Shown one piece after another: positions 1 to 8,277 of a DNA stretch of 64,000 bases. The DNA is taken from assembly GCF_011299575.1 (NCBI RefSeq), contig NZ_CP049863.1:1488001-1552000 (forward strand), read 5' to 3'. This stretch comes from Leucobacter viscericola (GTDB lineage: Bacteria > Actinomycetota > Actinomycetes > Actinomycetales > Microbacteriaceae). The position numbers and the translations under genes were made by a program. The number at the start of each line of letters is the position of its first letter. Position 1 is the first letter of the stretch. Under the pieces are notes generated by a model that did not search any database, was not told the origin of the DNA, and was given only the letters and a program-made list of their open reading frames with translations.

Positions 1-104
1 GCTTATTTTCCTCGCCGGTTGGGGCATGCGCAGGGGTGGGCATCGGCGGCCTGCGAATTATCCGCATGGCTAGCATTTTGGGAAGCATCCGCGAGCACAA
101 GAGA

Positions 105-144
105 GGGAGGTGGATCGCCTGCCCCAGTGCGCGATCCACCTCCC
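105..144 (-). terminator. Hairpin terminator after the LRR-SLH gene
   Basis: A perfect 14-bp inverted repeat (arms 105-118 and 131-144, 12-nt loop) lies 21 bp downstream of the stop codon of the minus-strand LRR gene. It has only a short T-rich tail on the minus strand, so it is a plausible but not classical intrinsic terminator. Positions 1-104 hold nothing I can identify. Confidence 0.6.
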
Positions 145-165
145 TGTGCTGCTCAGAAAGCTTGT

Positions 166-2166
166 CTACTTGCGGTAGTCAGTTACCAGACGATAGATGA
201 AGGCGGCCATCGCCTCACGAGAAAGGTTGTCCTTCGGGCGATAAGAACCGTCTGAATACCCCGTTGAAAGCTTAGAGTGCTTCATCCAGGCAATCTCTTG
301 GTAAAACTTCTGATTCTTCGGGACATCGCTAAACGGAGACTGTTTTGGAGCCGTGAAGCTCGTGGAGGTTTTCGCTTCTAGGCGATAAATAAACGCCGCC
401 ATCGCCTCACGCGACAGGTTATCTTTCGGATGGTAGCCACCATCGGCATATCCCGTCGTCAGCTTCGATTCCTTCATCCACGCGATCTCTTTGTAGAACT
501 TGTGGTCCGTCGGCACATCACTAAACGGGGACACCTTCGGAGCTTCATAGTTTTTCGGTGCCTGCAACCGGAACATGAATGCCGCCATTGCCTCGCGCGA
601 TAGCTCCGTCTTTGGGCGATAGGTCTTATCTGCATACCCCGTGGACAGTTTCGTGCAGCGCATCCAGTCGATCTCTTTATAGAACTTCTGGTTCGTGGGG
701 GCATCGGTAAACACGGCCTGCTTGCGCGGCTCACCGCACTGAACATTCGGCGGGGTAACCTCCGCCGGTGTGATTTTTACTGTGTGCTTCGCGGATACCG
801 CACCGCTCGTATTCTTAGCCTCGACCCGAAAGGTGTAGGTGCCAGGGGTTGTTGGCGTGCCGTATAGCTTTCCGCCAAACGTAAGCGTCAAACCTGCAGG
901 AAGACTCCCCTCAGTTACGGAAACCGTAGGTGTCGGCGAGCCAGTTACTGCGAATAAATAGCTGTAGGCTTTACCGACCGAACCGCTAGTCGGGGTTCCC
1001 GAAAGCGTGGGATCCCCCACGAGGTAATAACCAGCCACACCGCTGAACACAGTTCTTACCGACCCGACGGTTACGGGAGTGTCCCATTTCAATTCGCTGC
1101 CCGCCAATTTGGTCCAGGTGACCTTACCCGCGCTAATAGACCCAGCGCCGGTCTTAATTTCGACTGGAACTGACGATCCATCGACGTTCGTAATGACAGG
1201 CAGTGGAACGGCCACGCCTTGTTTGGCGGGCGCCGGAACTAGTCTCTGCCCTGAAATGTAAAGCGCAGTGAGGTTAGTGAGGCCCACCAGCGGAGACACG
1301 TCCTGGACCTGATTGTTATCTAAGGATAAAATCTTGAGATTGGAAAGATTTGCGAACGGTGAGATATCCACAATTTGGTTAAGGTAAATTCTTAGCTCGG
1401 TGAGTTTAGTAAGATTCGCCAACGCGGATACATCATAGATCTTGTTGTTATTTAATTCTAAACTGGTGAGATTAGTGAGCCCTAACAATGGCGAAACATC
1501 CGCAATCTGATTGGAACTCAAATTCAAGGATGTGAGGTTCACAAGCCCCGACAACGAGGTTATGTCAGCGACTCGACTCGAGGTCCACCTGAGAGTGGTG
1601 AGGTTAGTGAGATTCTTCAGTGGCGCTAAATCCACCGCCTGAGCACCAGTCACTTTCAGTTGGGTCAGATTTGTGAGACGCCCCAATGGTGTCGCATCCT
1701 CGACTTGAGTGGCGATCAAGGACAGGTACGTAAGGCCTGTGAGGCCCGCTAACGGCGACACATCGTTAAGTGGATTGCTGGAGAGATCAAGGACCGTGAG
1801 ACCAGAGAGACCTGTCAAGGGTGAAACGTCCACAAGTCGGTTGTTGTTCAGGGTTAGCGACGTAAGACCCGTGGCGTATTTCAGAGGGGCAATATCAGCG
1901 ATCACAAGATTTCCACACCCCAGCGCCCCACTCATAGAGGCAAGCTGTCCCTGGGTGATCGCAGAGGTAGTGGGCACACCAAGTTTTGAAGCGACACAGG
2001 CTTTCAACCCCGCGTCAGCAAACACTACTTCATCTGTTGGGGCTGCTTGCGCCGGAGCAACAGTGCCACTGACAAGCATTGTGGCGGAAACGATACCCAC
2101 GATCAGCCCGTACAACCAGCTACTTTTTGTGGATGTTCTCTTAAAAATGATTAACTCTCCTAGCAT
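166..2166 (-). CDS. Secreted leucine-rich-repeat surface protein with Ig-like domain and three SLH-like repeats
   Basis: 666 residues. A signal peptide (about 1-41, ending APAQA) is followed by about ten 22-residue internalin-type leucine-rich repeats (about 88-320, pattern LTNLTxLxLxxNxIxDVSPL), a putative Ig domain (about 385-470, LPAGLTL and GTPTTPGTYTF) and three C-terminal SLH-like repeats (about 485-666), each with FYKEIxWM, STGYxDGxYxP and LSREAMAAF. LRR arrays bind proteins, and SLH repeats usually hold proteins on the cell wall, so a surface adhesin is the simplest reading. The same C-terminal module occurs in two proteins near 54.6-59.4 kb. The ATG at 2166 has a poorly spaced ribosome site; a better GGAGAG lies just inside the frame, six bases before an ATT codon, so the true start may be a few codons later. 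It ends the minus-strand T7SS island. Confidence 0.85.
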   Translation of the reverse strand: MLGELIIFKRTSTKSSWLYGLIVGIVSATMLVSGTVAPAQAAPTDEVVFADAGLKACVASKLGVPTTSAITQGQLASMSGALGCGNLVIADIAPLKYATGLTSLTLNNNRLVDVSPLTGLSGLTVLDLSSNPLNDVSPLAGLTGLTYLSLIATQVEDATPLGRLTNLTQLKVTGAQAVDLAPLKNLTNLTTLRWTSSRVADITSLSGLVNLTSLNLSSNQIADVSPLLGLTNLTSLELNNNKIYDVSALANLTKLTELRIYLNQIVDISPFANLSNLKILSLDNNQVQDVSPLVGLTNLTALYISGQRLVPAPAKQGVAVPLPVITNVDGSSVPVEIKTGAGSISAGKVTWTKLAGSELKWDTPVTVGSVRTVFSGVAGYYLVGDPTLSGTPTSGSVGKAYSYLFAVTGSPTPTVSVTEGSLPAGLTLTFGGKLYGTPTTPGTYTFRVEAKNTSGAVSAKHTVKITPAEVTPPNVQCGEPRKQAVFTDAPTNQKFYKEIDWMRCTKLSTGYADKTYRPKTELSREAMAAFMFRLQAPKNYEAPKVSPFSDVPTDHKFYKEIAWMKESKLTTGYADGGYHPKDNLSREAMAAFIYRLEAKTSTSFTAPKQSPFSDVPKNQKFYQEIAWMKHSKLSTGYSDGSYRPKDNLSREAMAAFIYRLVTDYRK

Positions 2167-2265
2167 TCGCCTCTGTTGCAGGTCATACCAAACACCACAC
2201 TACTAAATATGTAGCAACAAGGACCAGCTGCTTCTAGTTCCGCGCAAACGGTACTTTTAAAGCTG

Positions 2266-2460
2266 TCAAAGTTCAGCCTGAGGTATCCGCGAATTTCTCG
2301 GCAGCGGAGGACACTCCGACCTTTTGCACGAGGCACTTGCGACAACAAACGACTCATAGAGTTGCCTCCGGGACACGCTCGCAAAACGCACCGAGGCCAA
2401 TGGATACAGCGCGACAACACCGGGTCTCGGAATTACAGCATCGAGAACGCTTCCTTGACG
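2266..2460 (-). pseudogene. C-terminal remnant of an LpqN-like T7SS accessory protein
   Basis: An open frame here ends in a peptide that aligns with the last ~37 residues of the intact gene at 6701-7891. Shared features are a QG start, VV, PL, the string SxRFxSV and a final ExFV; roughly half the aligned positions are identical. The rest of the gene is missing, so this is a decayed partial duplicate. It is joined directly to a lipoprotein fragment in another frame (next entry), as if two cassette pieces were fused by deletion. Confidence 0.6.
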
Positions 2461-2690
2461 GAAATATTCTCTTTCGGAATCCGGTGCATAATTTCTCCAG
2501 CGAGTTGTGAATTGTCGCGGCAACACACCACGATGCCCAAGCGCATAGCTCGAATACTCCACACGAAAACCACCGTCCGTAACCACCATTACCCCTGAAG
2601 CATCCCCTGCGTCTCCACCCCCGACAGCTTCCGAAACCTCAAACCCTCCCGGCGGGTGAAGGCATTGTTCATGTTTTAGTAATAAAACGT
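2461..2690 (-). pseudogene. Frame-shifted remnant of the putative immunity lipoprotein
   Basis: Translating the minus strand and switching frame gives peptides matching the C-terminal half of the lipoprotein at 4001-4738: FYY-stop-NM...AF then PPG (intact: YYYNITRSFDPPG), VTDGGFRVEY (intact: VTEDGYHVWY), and a stretch ending HRIPKEN (intact: YRIPKEK). At least two frameshifts and an in-frame stop separate the pieces, so it is not functional. It shows that a second copy of the cassette once stood here. Confidence 0.6.
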
Positions 2691-3061
2691 GTCCTTGGCC
2701 GAGCTCGGTATTTGAGTATTCGTGGTCGTGAGCAGCACTCGTATTGTGCCTGGACAGCCCCCGATAGCACCGGTGAGTAGCGCCCTTACTCGACCGCTAC
2801 CCGCCAACTGACTGTTATCTGCGAGCAAGGCTCTCTCGCATGTTTGTTTCAATGGTTTCTACCCAGATCGCACGATACAGGATCCGGTCCATACTGGCAT
2901 CAGCGTGGAAGTCACCACCGAGACGCTCATACCAGCCAGTCCTTCTTCGAGTACCGCGCATAGAACAGTGTCGTAACCGCGTTCGAACAATCCGAGGAGC
3001 ATCCCTCGCAGACCTTCATCGGACTAGAGCGAGGATCTCACCGCATAGAGTGAGCGCCTTC
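2691..3061. other. Gene-free stretch, possibly further cassette debris
   Basis: No intact gene. The minus strand at about 2870-3025 keeps a frame of some 54 codons that reads like protein (hydrophobic and acidic stretches, no start, closed by stops at both ends), but I cannot match it to anything in the window. It is probably more of the decayed cassette material that continues to the left. Confidence 0.35.
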
Positions 3062-3706
3062 TCACGAGCCGTCAACCTTTTGAAATCTCCTGTTGAGGGT
3101 TACAAAAAGTTCGTCCAATCGCTGCGGCGAAATGGCGCGGAAACCCCCGAATCGTTCGTCAAGCACACAACTCACCAGCTCCACCGTTCGATCTTTTGCG
3201 GTCTGCAGTTCGATCACCAGACAGGGTTTCAACGCCCCTGTCACGAGCTCGCAAAGTTCTACTCTCGCTTCAACAGCCCTGTGCGTAGGTATGGTCAAAA
3301 TATTGGAACCCAAACCAACCCATACCGTGAGGTGTTCCTTGCAAACACCGATGGAAATTGGACCTAAGCGTCTCGGCAGTCGCGATGCCCCAAGCTTCTG
3401 AAGAGCGACTCTCGTTGAAACCGCCTGAGCCAAAACGTACATTCCAATGGCATCCGGATCATTACGGTGCAGCGCTCGGACTCGAGCCTTACCAGCAACC
3501 CGAATCAGGCTGAGTCCACCAAACACGACGAGACACCCAGCCGGAATCCCGAGCAGAGTTCCAACGGCAGCCGGATTAAGATCGCTTCCGTTTGAACCTT
3601 GCACCAAAGCTGCGAGTATCCTCACGAGGGCAGCAACAACAGGTACCACCAATACAAACAGAATGAAAATCAGCCTGTTTCGCTTCATCATAGATCGCAA
3701 GCTCAA
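3062..3706 (-). CDS. Two-TM membrane protein with a PH-like cytoplasmic tail, unknown function
   Basis: About 212-214 residues. Two hydrophobic segments (about 9-33 and 48-68) precede a soluble C-terminal half whose alternating beta-like pattern resembles bacterial PH domains; that is impression, not proof. A GGAGG site lies 3 nt before the TTG at 3706 and 9 nt before the TTG at 3700, so 3700 is the better-spaced start; ATGs follow at 3691 and 3688. The TTG at 3706 overlaps the stop of the small frame upstream, so the genes look coupled. Its place at the end of the effector cassettes suggests an immunity or accessory protein whose toxin has been lost; this is inference from position only. Confidence 0.6.
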   Translation of the reverse strand: MSLRSMMKRNRLIFILFVLVVPVVAALVRILAALVQGSNGSDLNPAAVGTLLGIPAGCLVVFGGLSLIRVAGKARVRALHRNDPDAIGMYVLAQAVSTRVALQKLGASRLPRRLGPISIGVCKEHLTVWVGLGSNILTIPTHRAVEARVELCELVTGALKPCLVIELQTAKDRTVELVSCVLDERFGGFRAISPQRLDELFVTLNRRFQKVDGS

Positions 3707-3968
3707 CGTCCTCCTGATGTGCCGCCGCCCCCTGCGGAGCCCGCTCCAGACGTCGACTTATGCGAACTTGATTGATTCTGAATCTGTTTCCCCGTATTCA
3801 CAATTGAATTGACCGTATCAGCACGAAAAACTCCAATAATTCGAGATGCTTTCACCCAAGTTCGGAAGCTTTGCGAATGGGATTACCCCCAAACAGCAGG
3901 CTCCCACACTCAAACACAGCATCGACCTCATATCTTGCGATGCCATTGGGCTCAAGCGCTTGCATCAT
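3703..3968 (-). pseudogene. Two tiny coupled frames, probably one broken gene
   Basis: Downstream of the lipoprotein an ATG at 3968 opens 39 codons ending at 3852. Its TGA overlaps a GTG at 3855 (GTGA), which opens 50 codons ending at 3703 with a Ser/Gly-rich tail (GAGSAGGGGTSGG). Neither half resembles a complete family I know. Either one short gene has taken a 1-nt shift, or these are two translationally coupled small genes. An AAGGAG lies about 22 nt before the first ATG, too far to be convincing. The low-complexity tail looks like a genuine protein C-terminus. Confidence 0.35.
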
Positions 3969-4000
3969 GCGGCCGAAATCATCAGGCGCTTCTCCTTGTT

Positions 4001-4738
4001 CTACAGCTCGGCTTTCCAGACCTTCGGGTCGCTCCACTTCGGAAACTCGATGAACTCGCCAGGTACTGTCTGCTTCTCTCCCGGAGGAGGAAACTTCTCC
4101 TTCGGAATCCGGTAGATGACTTCGTCAGTTAGCTTTGCGTAATCATCGCACCAGTACACGCCGCTCCACACGTCAACGTTGTACTGGCCATTCGCCTGCA
4201 CCGTATACCAAACGTGATAACCGTCCTCGGTCACCGCCCGCAACTCTCGCCGAGTGATCTTCCCGTCTTCGTCCTCACTCTTAGACTGTTCAGTCTGCCA
4301 CCCCTTCGACGCGAAAAACTTCGCCGCAGGCTCAAGATCAGCTTCAGCCCCAGTCGCCCCAGGAGGATCAAAAGACCTCGTAATGTTGTAGTAATAAGAA
4401 TTATGAACCGTGGCACCCTCAACAGGATCCATCGCCGTCAGCCCTGACGACAGTCCAAGCCCTGCACCTAACCACACCCAAGGGCCATCATAGATCTGTG
4501 ACTGTGTCTCTGTTACCAACTCCATCATCCGTGTATACCGGACACCCGCCAAATCAAATTGTTCCTCCATCGACATCGCTTCAACCTCACCAAACGACAT
4601 CCCCGCAGAATCCTTCGCACTCATCTTCACTCCCTCCGCACATCCACTAACAAAAAACGCAACACCAACGACTGTCACACTAGCTATCAGTCGAGACCAA
4701 AACCGCTGCCGCCTTATCCCCCGCTGCACCAATCTCAT
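4001..4738 (-). CDS. Secreted lipoprotein, candidate immunity protein for the hydrolase effector
   Basis: 245 residues with a lipoprotein signal (positively charged start, hydrophobic core about 17-30, lipobox VSGC, Cys33), so it should be anchored outside the membrane. No domain is recognised; the mature part is acidic, with alternating beta-like stretches. Its ATG overlaps the stop of the upstream hydrolase-type effector (TAATG), which implies tight co-translation. In Staphylococcus aureus the T7SS lipase toxin TslA is paired with lipoprotein partners (TilA) that neutralise it outside the membrane, so an immunity role is a reasoned inference. A frame-shifted copy of its C-terminal half survives at 2461-2690, supporting cassette turnover. 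Confidence 0.75.
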   Translation of the reverse strand: MRLVQRGIRRQRFWSRLIASVTVVGVAFFVSGCAEGVKMSAKDSAGMSFGEVEAMSMEEQFDLAGVRYTRMMELVTETQSQIYDGPWVWLGAGLGLSSGLTAMDPVEGATVHNSYYYNITRSFDPPGATGAEADLEPAAKFFASKGWQTEQSKSEDEDGKITRRELRAVTEDGYHVWYTVQANGQYNVDVWSGVYWCDDYAKLTDEVIYRIPKEKFPPPGEKQTVPGEFIEFPKWSDPKVWKAEL

Positions 4739-6639
4739 TACCCTTTGGTCCTTTTGTCGATTTTGCCGTTTGCCATGATCGAGGTAATCGCATCTTCTGA
4801 AGACGTGCTCGCCGAGAGATATCCCAATTTGGTGTCGCTCACTGGATTCATTCGATGCGTAGTCGTCGCTTTCAACTTACTCTTATCAGACAACACCATG
4901 TCCTCAGACGAAAACTCCACCACACCCTCTATGTTGCTTGGCTTCAGGCTCTTCGTCGTTGATACCCACCCCTTATTCGCAAGCCAGTCTCCCGTCGCCG
5001 AAGTAGCGTAGAACTTACCCACCTTCAGATCAGTGACCTTAGTGTCGTTCTTCACCCCCGCAGACCCATACGTCACCAAACGATCAACCACGAAGTTCGT
5101 TTTCTTCAACGCTTCCACCGCCGTCGTTGACCCATACGAATGCGCGAGCACCGCGAGCTGCTTCGGCTGCTTCCCAAGCTCCTCCCGACTCGCATGCAGA
5201 CCATTCAAGAACGAAGCAAGCCGGTCACTTCCCGATTTCGCTCTCCCCATACTCGGCACTTCGTCCCAAGATGGAGACTTGTATCCGATCCAGTTCACCA
5301 CCGCAAACGAAGCCGATCTATTCTTCTTCTGGGCATCGTCATACAAGCGTTTTGCAGCGTCGTTCCCGTTAAACATGTCACTCACACTCGAATCCATGCC
5401 AGATACATTCACTGTCAGATTGGACGCGGTGTCCAGATCTCCCACAGACATTCCAGCAACAAGCACACCGTCATGATTGCCCAACCCGATCAGCTGAATC
5501 GGAACACCAGGATTATCCTTCTGCGACTGCTCAAGCGCGTCCTTGATAGCCTGCGCCTGCTCCTTAAACGTCACCAAATCAACGTCTGCGCTCAAGTTAA
5601 TGCGAGTACCTCTAGCGTTCTGCCTCCAATCTTCTTTGAACCCCATCAGCTTGTAAGCCAAATCAGGCTCTTCCAGCGCGTACTCCAAAAACTCCCGCGA
5701 TGCCGCATCCTGCGCCCACGCCGGCAACCCGCTCAAATCCGTCAACTTGACCAACAACTCGGGCGGCAACTCCCGAACCGCCTCCGCATCCAACCCCAAC
5801 GCATTCCACGCCTTCGCGACCTCTTCAGCAGACAAATCGCCCTTGAACAGGTTCTGAAACTTCTTCCCCTTCGAAATATCCGTCGCAACCTTTTTCGCCG
5901 CCTGATTCAACTTTGACACCGACAGCGATCCGCCACCAGCCTTCTCAAACTGGCCCGCGAGATTCCCAGCCCACAACACGTCCGACCGGTTCTCACCCAA
6001 CAACCTCGCAAACGCAGGCACGCTCGACACATTGCCAAACTGCACCCACGAACACGCCCCCGTAAACCGTGCCCATGCGTTCTCGACCGCAGACACCTGC
6101 CCATCAAGCGCATTATTCAACCCCTGAGAGGTCGACACAAACGCCCGCAACATCACGGGATCAGCAGACGTCTTCCCCTTTTCAGACTTACTCGTGTTTT
6201 CACGCACCCGATCCCGCACTTCAAACGCAGCAGACAACGTCGGCGGCGTCATCACATCAGTAGACGGTTTCTTATCCGCCGCCGCGTCAGCAGCATACGT
6301 GTTTCCCACAGGGTCCGCTGCCCGATCCTGCTTCCGCTGATCCTCACGCACCTGCCAATCAGCAAGTGCTTGCTCCCGAGCCTTTTCCGTAGCAGCCTTT
6401 ACTTTCGCATCGATCACATCCGTCGCAAGATCTTCATACTTGCCTGCAAGCCGCGCCCGATCCTCAGACTCCACCAAACACGCCGCCCCAAACAACTTCG
6501 CAAACGGTCCGGCAAACTGCTCACACGCATCATCAGCCGCTTTCCGTCGCGACCCGGCCTGGCCCCGCAACACGATCGCCGCGTTCTGAAACACAGACAC
6601 CGCGCCGTCAGCAGCCGCATCATCAAACTCGATCACCAT
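4738..6639 (-). CDS. Putative T7SS effector: shared N-terminal region plus DUF1023-like alpha/beta-hydrolase
   Basis: 633 residues, no signal peptide. Residues 1-270 match the N-terminus of the neighbour at 8278-9672: MVIEFDDAAADG start, charged helical stretch, WxxRED, PPxxSAAF, and a WxRFTxxCxWVxFG block. This fits the helical targeting regions that carry toxins through T7SS. Residues about 390-633 look like a DUF1023 hydrolase: VVNWIGYKSP strand, nucleophile elbow AHSYGS (Ser near 501), VTYGSAGV strand, candidate Asp in SATGDW and candidate His in TTHRMNP. A lipase or esterase toxin is likely. The stop overlaps the next ATG (TAATG) of a lipoprotein, its probable immunity partner. The gene upstream encodes an LpqN-like protein, a possible loading factor. 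Confidence 0.8.
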   Translation of the reverse strand: MVIEFDDAAADGAVSVFQNAAIVLRGQAGSRRKAADDACEQFAGPFAKLFGAACLVESEDRARLAGKYEDLATDVIDAKVKAATEKAREQALADWQVREDQRKQDRAADPVGNTYAADAAADKKPSTDVMTPPTLSAAFEVRDRVRENTSKSEKGKTSADPVMLRAFVSTSQGLNNALDGQVSAVENAWARFTGACSWVQFGNVSSVPAFARLLGENRSDVLWAGNLAGQFEKAGGGSLSVSKLNQAAKKVATDISKGKKFQNLFKGDLSAEEVAKAWNALGLDAEAVRELPPELLVKLTDLSGLPAWAQDAASREFLEYALEEPDLAYKLMGFKEDWRQNARGTRINLSADVDLVTFKEQAQAIKDALEQSQKDNPGVPIQLIGLGNHDGVLVAGMSVGDLDTASNLTVNVSGMDSSVSDMFNGNDAAKRLYDDAQKKNRSASFAVVNWIGYKSPSWDEVPSMGRAKSGSDRLASFLNGLHASREELGKQPKQLAVLAHSYGSTTAVEALKKTNFVVDRLVTYGSAGVKNDTKVTDLKVGKFYATSATGDWLANKGWVSTTKSLKPSNIEGVVEFSSEDMVLSDKSKLKATTTHRMNPVSDTKLGYLSASTSSEDAITSIMANGKIDKRTKG

Positions 6640-6700
6640 TACAGTCTTTTCAACTTTCTACACCGAAATAATATTTGCGTCCACACGGCAGAGTCTTGAC

Positions 6701-7891
6701 TCAAGCAAACTTGTCGTTTGACTTATCCGAGGAAACGAATGCTTCAGAAAGCCGCTGCTGAATCACGCTCACAAATCGCGCTGAAGGCAGCGGGTGCAAC
6801 GAAACCACTTCAGAGCTTGGCATTACGACTTCAAACCAACCCTGTGAAGGAACGAGCACGATCACCCACTGGTGTTGCAAAGAGAACTCGAACTGGCATT
6901 CAGTCCAGCAAGCTCCCTCGGAGACCTGATCGTTGATTCCACGAACGTTCCTCTCGTATTCGGAAAGTTCGAATGTTTGGCCACCGTCAAACACGAATCC
7001 AGGTGTGATCCCAGTCCAGGCAAAAACATCAGCGAGAAGTTGCTCTCCGCTGAGGCCATAGAGGTCGCAGGTATCTCCGACGACATCAAAGGCAGATGTT
7101 CCACCAGAACGGACAACCGCGACGCCAGGTTCCGTGGAAAGTGCGTTATAGCTGCCAGTCACCGCGCCACACCTGACATGGATCCCCAGGAGCCGATCCT
7201 CAAAACCTGTTAGTCCCCGCACAGCGGCAACCGTGGCTAACTCCTCACGAGGAAACTCTCGTTCGGTATGAGCGCGCAGTTCTTGAAGTCTATCCAGTTG
7301 CTCGATAGGAAACCCAGCACGCACAGTAGCTTTCTCATTTAGGAGCGCATGACCCTCCATCGCTGCCGCTTCAAGTGCCTTGCCAGTCTCATCTCGGAGG
7401 CGCAACGACCTAGCGATCCAATCAAACGTTTCTTCAAGATCTGCTGCCTGCGAAGGGAGGTAAGTAGCAACCACGTGAAGATGATGCCGTCCAGTTGCAA
7501 AGACCCACTTCTTTGCGAGCAGTTCGCGGCCCGCTCCGTCTGGATAGCTAAACAGGATCGCACGCCCCGGGGCAGGCTCCTCGATCGACGCAAGCGCACC
7601 CCAGAAGAAATCAACGCTGAGAACTTTCGCTCCAGGATGCTGCTCAGTCGCTGCACGCAACGCAACAACCGACGCATCGACCAGAGGTTCCACACTGGGC
7701 ACCGAGGTAAACACAATATTTGGTCGGAACGAGAGACGCTCATCCTGCAGACCAAGCACAAGGTCGGCCCCTGCAAACGTAAGAGGTTGCAAGAAACTTG
7801 GGTACCTCACCACAAAATGTGGAGTGAGAGTTTCAAGCACAACAACTTCATCTTTTACTTCTTCGCTGAAATCACCCTGCTCGCTTCTCAT
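6701..7891 (-). CDS. LpqN/DcrB-like cytoplasmic protein, possible effector chaperone
   Basis: 396 residues without signal peptide or membrane segment. Residues about 20-165 follow the LpqN/LpqT pattern (FVVRYPSF start, FRPNIVFTSVPS, long helix, acidic end), a PsbP/DcrB-type fold. The rest (about 200-396) repeats a similar beta-rich plan and ends ARFVSVIQQRLSEAF. LpqN family members are usually exported, so a cytoplasmic version between a T7SS effector and an immunity gene is unusual. DcrB-fold (DUF1795) proteins act as chaperones (EagR) for type VI effectors; a similar loading role here is inference. The start overlaps the end of the membrane-protein gene upstream (ATGA), and 61 bp separate it from the hydrolase effector. 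A decayed copy of its C-terminus lies at 2266-2460. Confidence 0.65.
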   Translation of the reverse strand: MRSEQGDFSEEVKDEVVVLETLTPHFVVRYPSFLQPLTFAGADLVLGLQDERLSFRPNIVFTSVPSVEPLVDASVVALRAATEQHPGAKVLSVDFFWGALASIEEPAPGRAILFSYPDGAGRELLAKKWVFATGRHHLHVVATYLPSQAADLEETFDWIARSLRLRDETGKALEAAAMEGHALLNEKATVRAGFPIEQLDRLQELRAHTEREFPREELATVAAVRGLTGFEDRLLGIHVRCGAVTGSYNALSTEPGVAVVRSGGTSAFDVVGDTCDLYGLSGEQLLADVFAWTGITPGFVFDGGQTFELSEYERNVRGINDQVSEGACWTECQFEFSLQHQWVIVLVPSQGWFEVVMPSSEVVSLHPLPSARFVSVIQQRLSEAFVSSDKSNDKFA

Positions 7892-8247
7892 AGGTTCAGC
7901 CCCTTCTTCAGATCTCTGGCCAACCGCTCAAGTCGCCGACGCTCTTCTCGCCCCTGAATAAACCATTTCGGCAGCAAAAACGATGGCAGCCACCAAAACC
8001 CGATAATACTCACGCCCCACAAAGTGGCCGCGATAGGCACCAACCAGCCACTCAGGATACTTCCCTTTGGCACCAACGCAGCATGGATGTAGGGGAACAC
8101 AAACGCCACACCGAAAAACAGAGCAGCAAACCCTCCACAAATCAGATACGCCGAAGACTCAGCCCATCCCGTCCACTTCCCAAGATATGCAAGCAAACCA
8201 GAAAGCATCAGAATGACACCAAATGACACCACAAATACCGAAATCAT
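7888..8247 (-). CDS. Small polytopic membrane protein, candidate immunity to the glycine-zipper effector
   Basis: 119 residues with three strongly hydrophobic segments (about 2-23, 31-59 and 66-93) and a basic cytoplasmic tail (REERRRLERLARDLKKG). No family recognised. It lies 30 bp after the glycine-zipper effector and overlaps the next gene by ATGA. In S. aureus the membrane-depolarising T7SS toxin TspA, which also has a glycine zipper, is neutralised by a polytopic membrane protein (TsaI) encoded beside it. The same arrangement here makes immunity the leading hypothesis, though there is no sequence match to claim. Confidence 0.7.
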   Translation of the reverse strand: MISVFVVSFGVILMLSGLLAYLGKWTGWAESSAYLICGGFAALFFGVAFVFPYIHAALVPKGSILSGWLVPIAATLWGVSIIGFWWLPSFLLPKWFIQGREERRRLERLARDLKKGLNL

Positions 8248-8277
8248 CAGGCGTCCATTCTTGTCGAACTAAACAAT

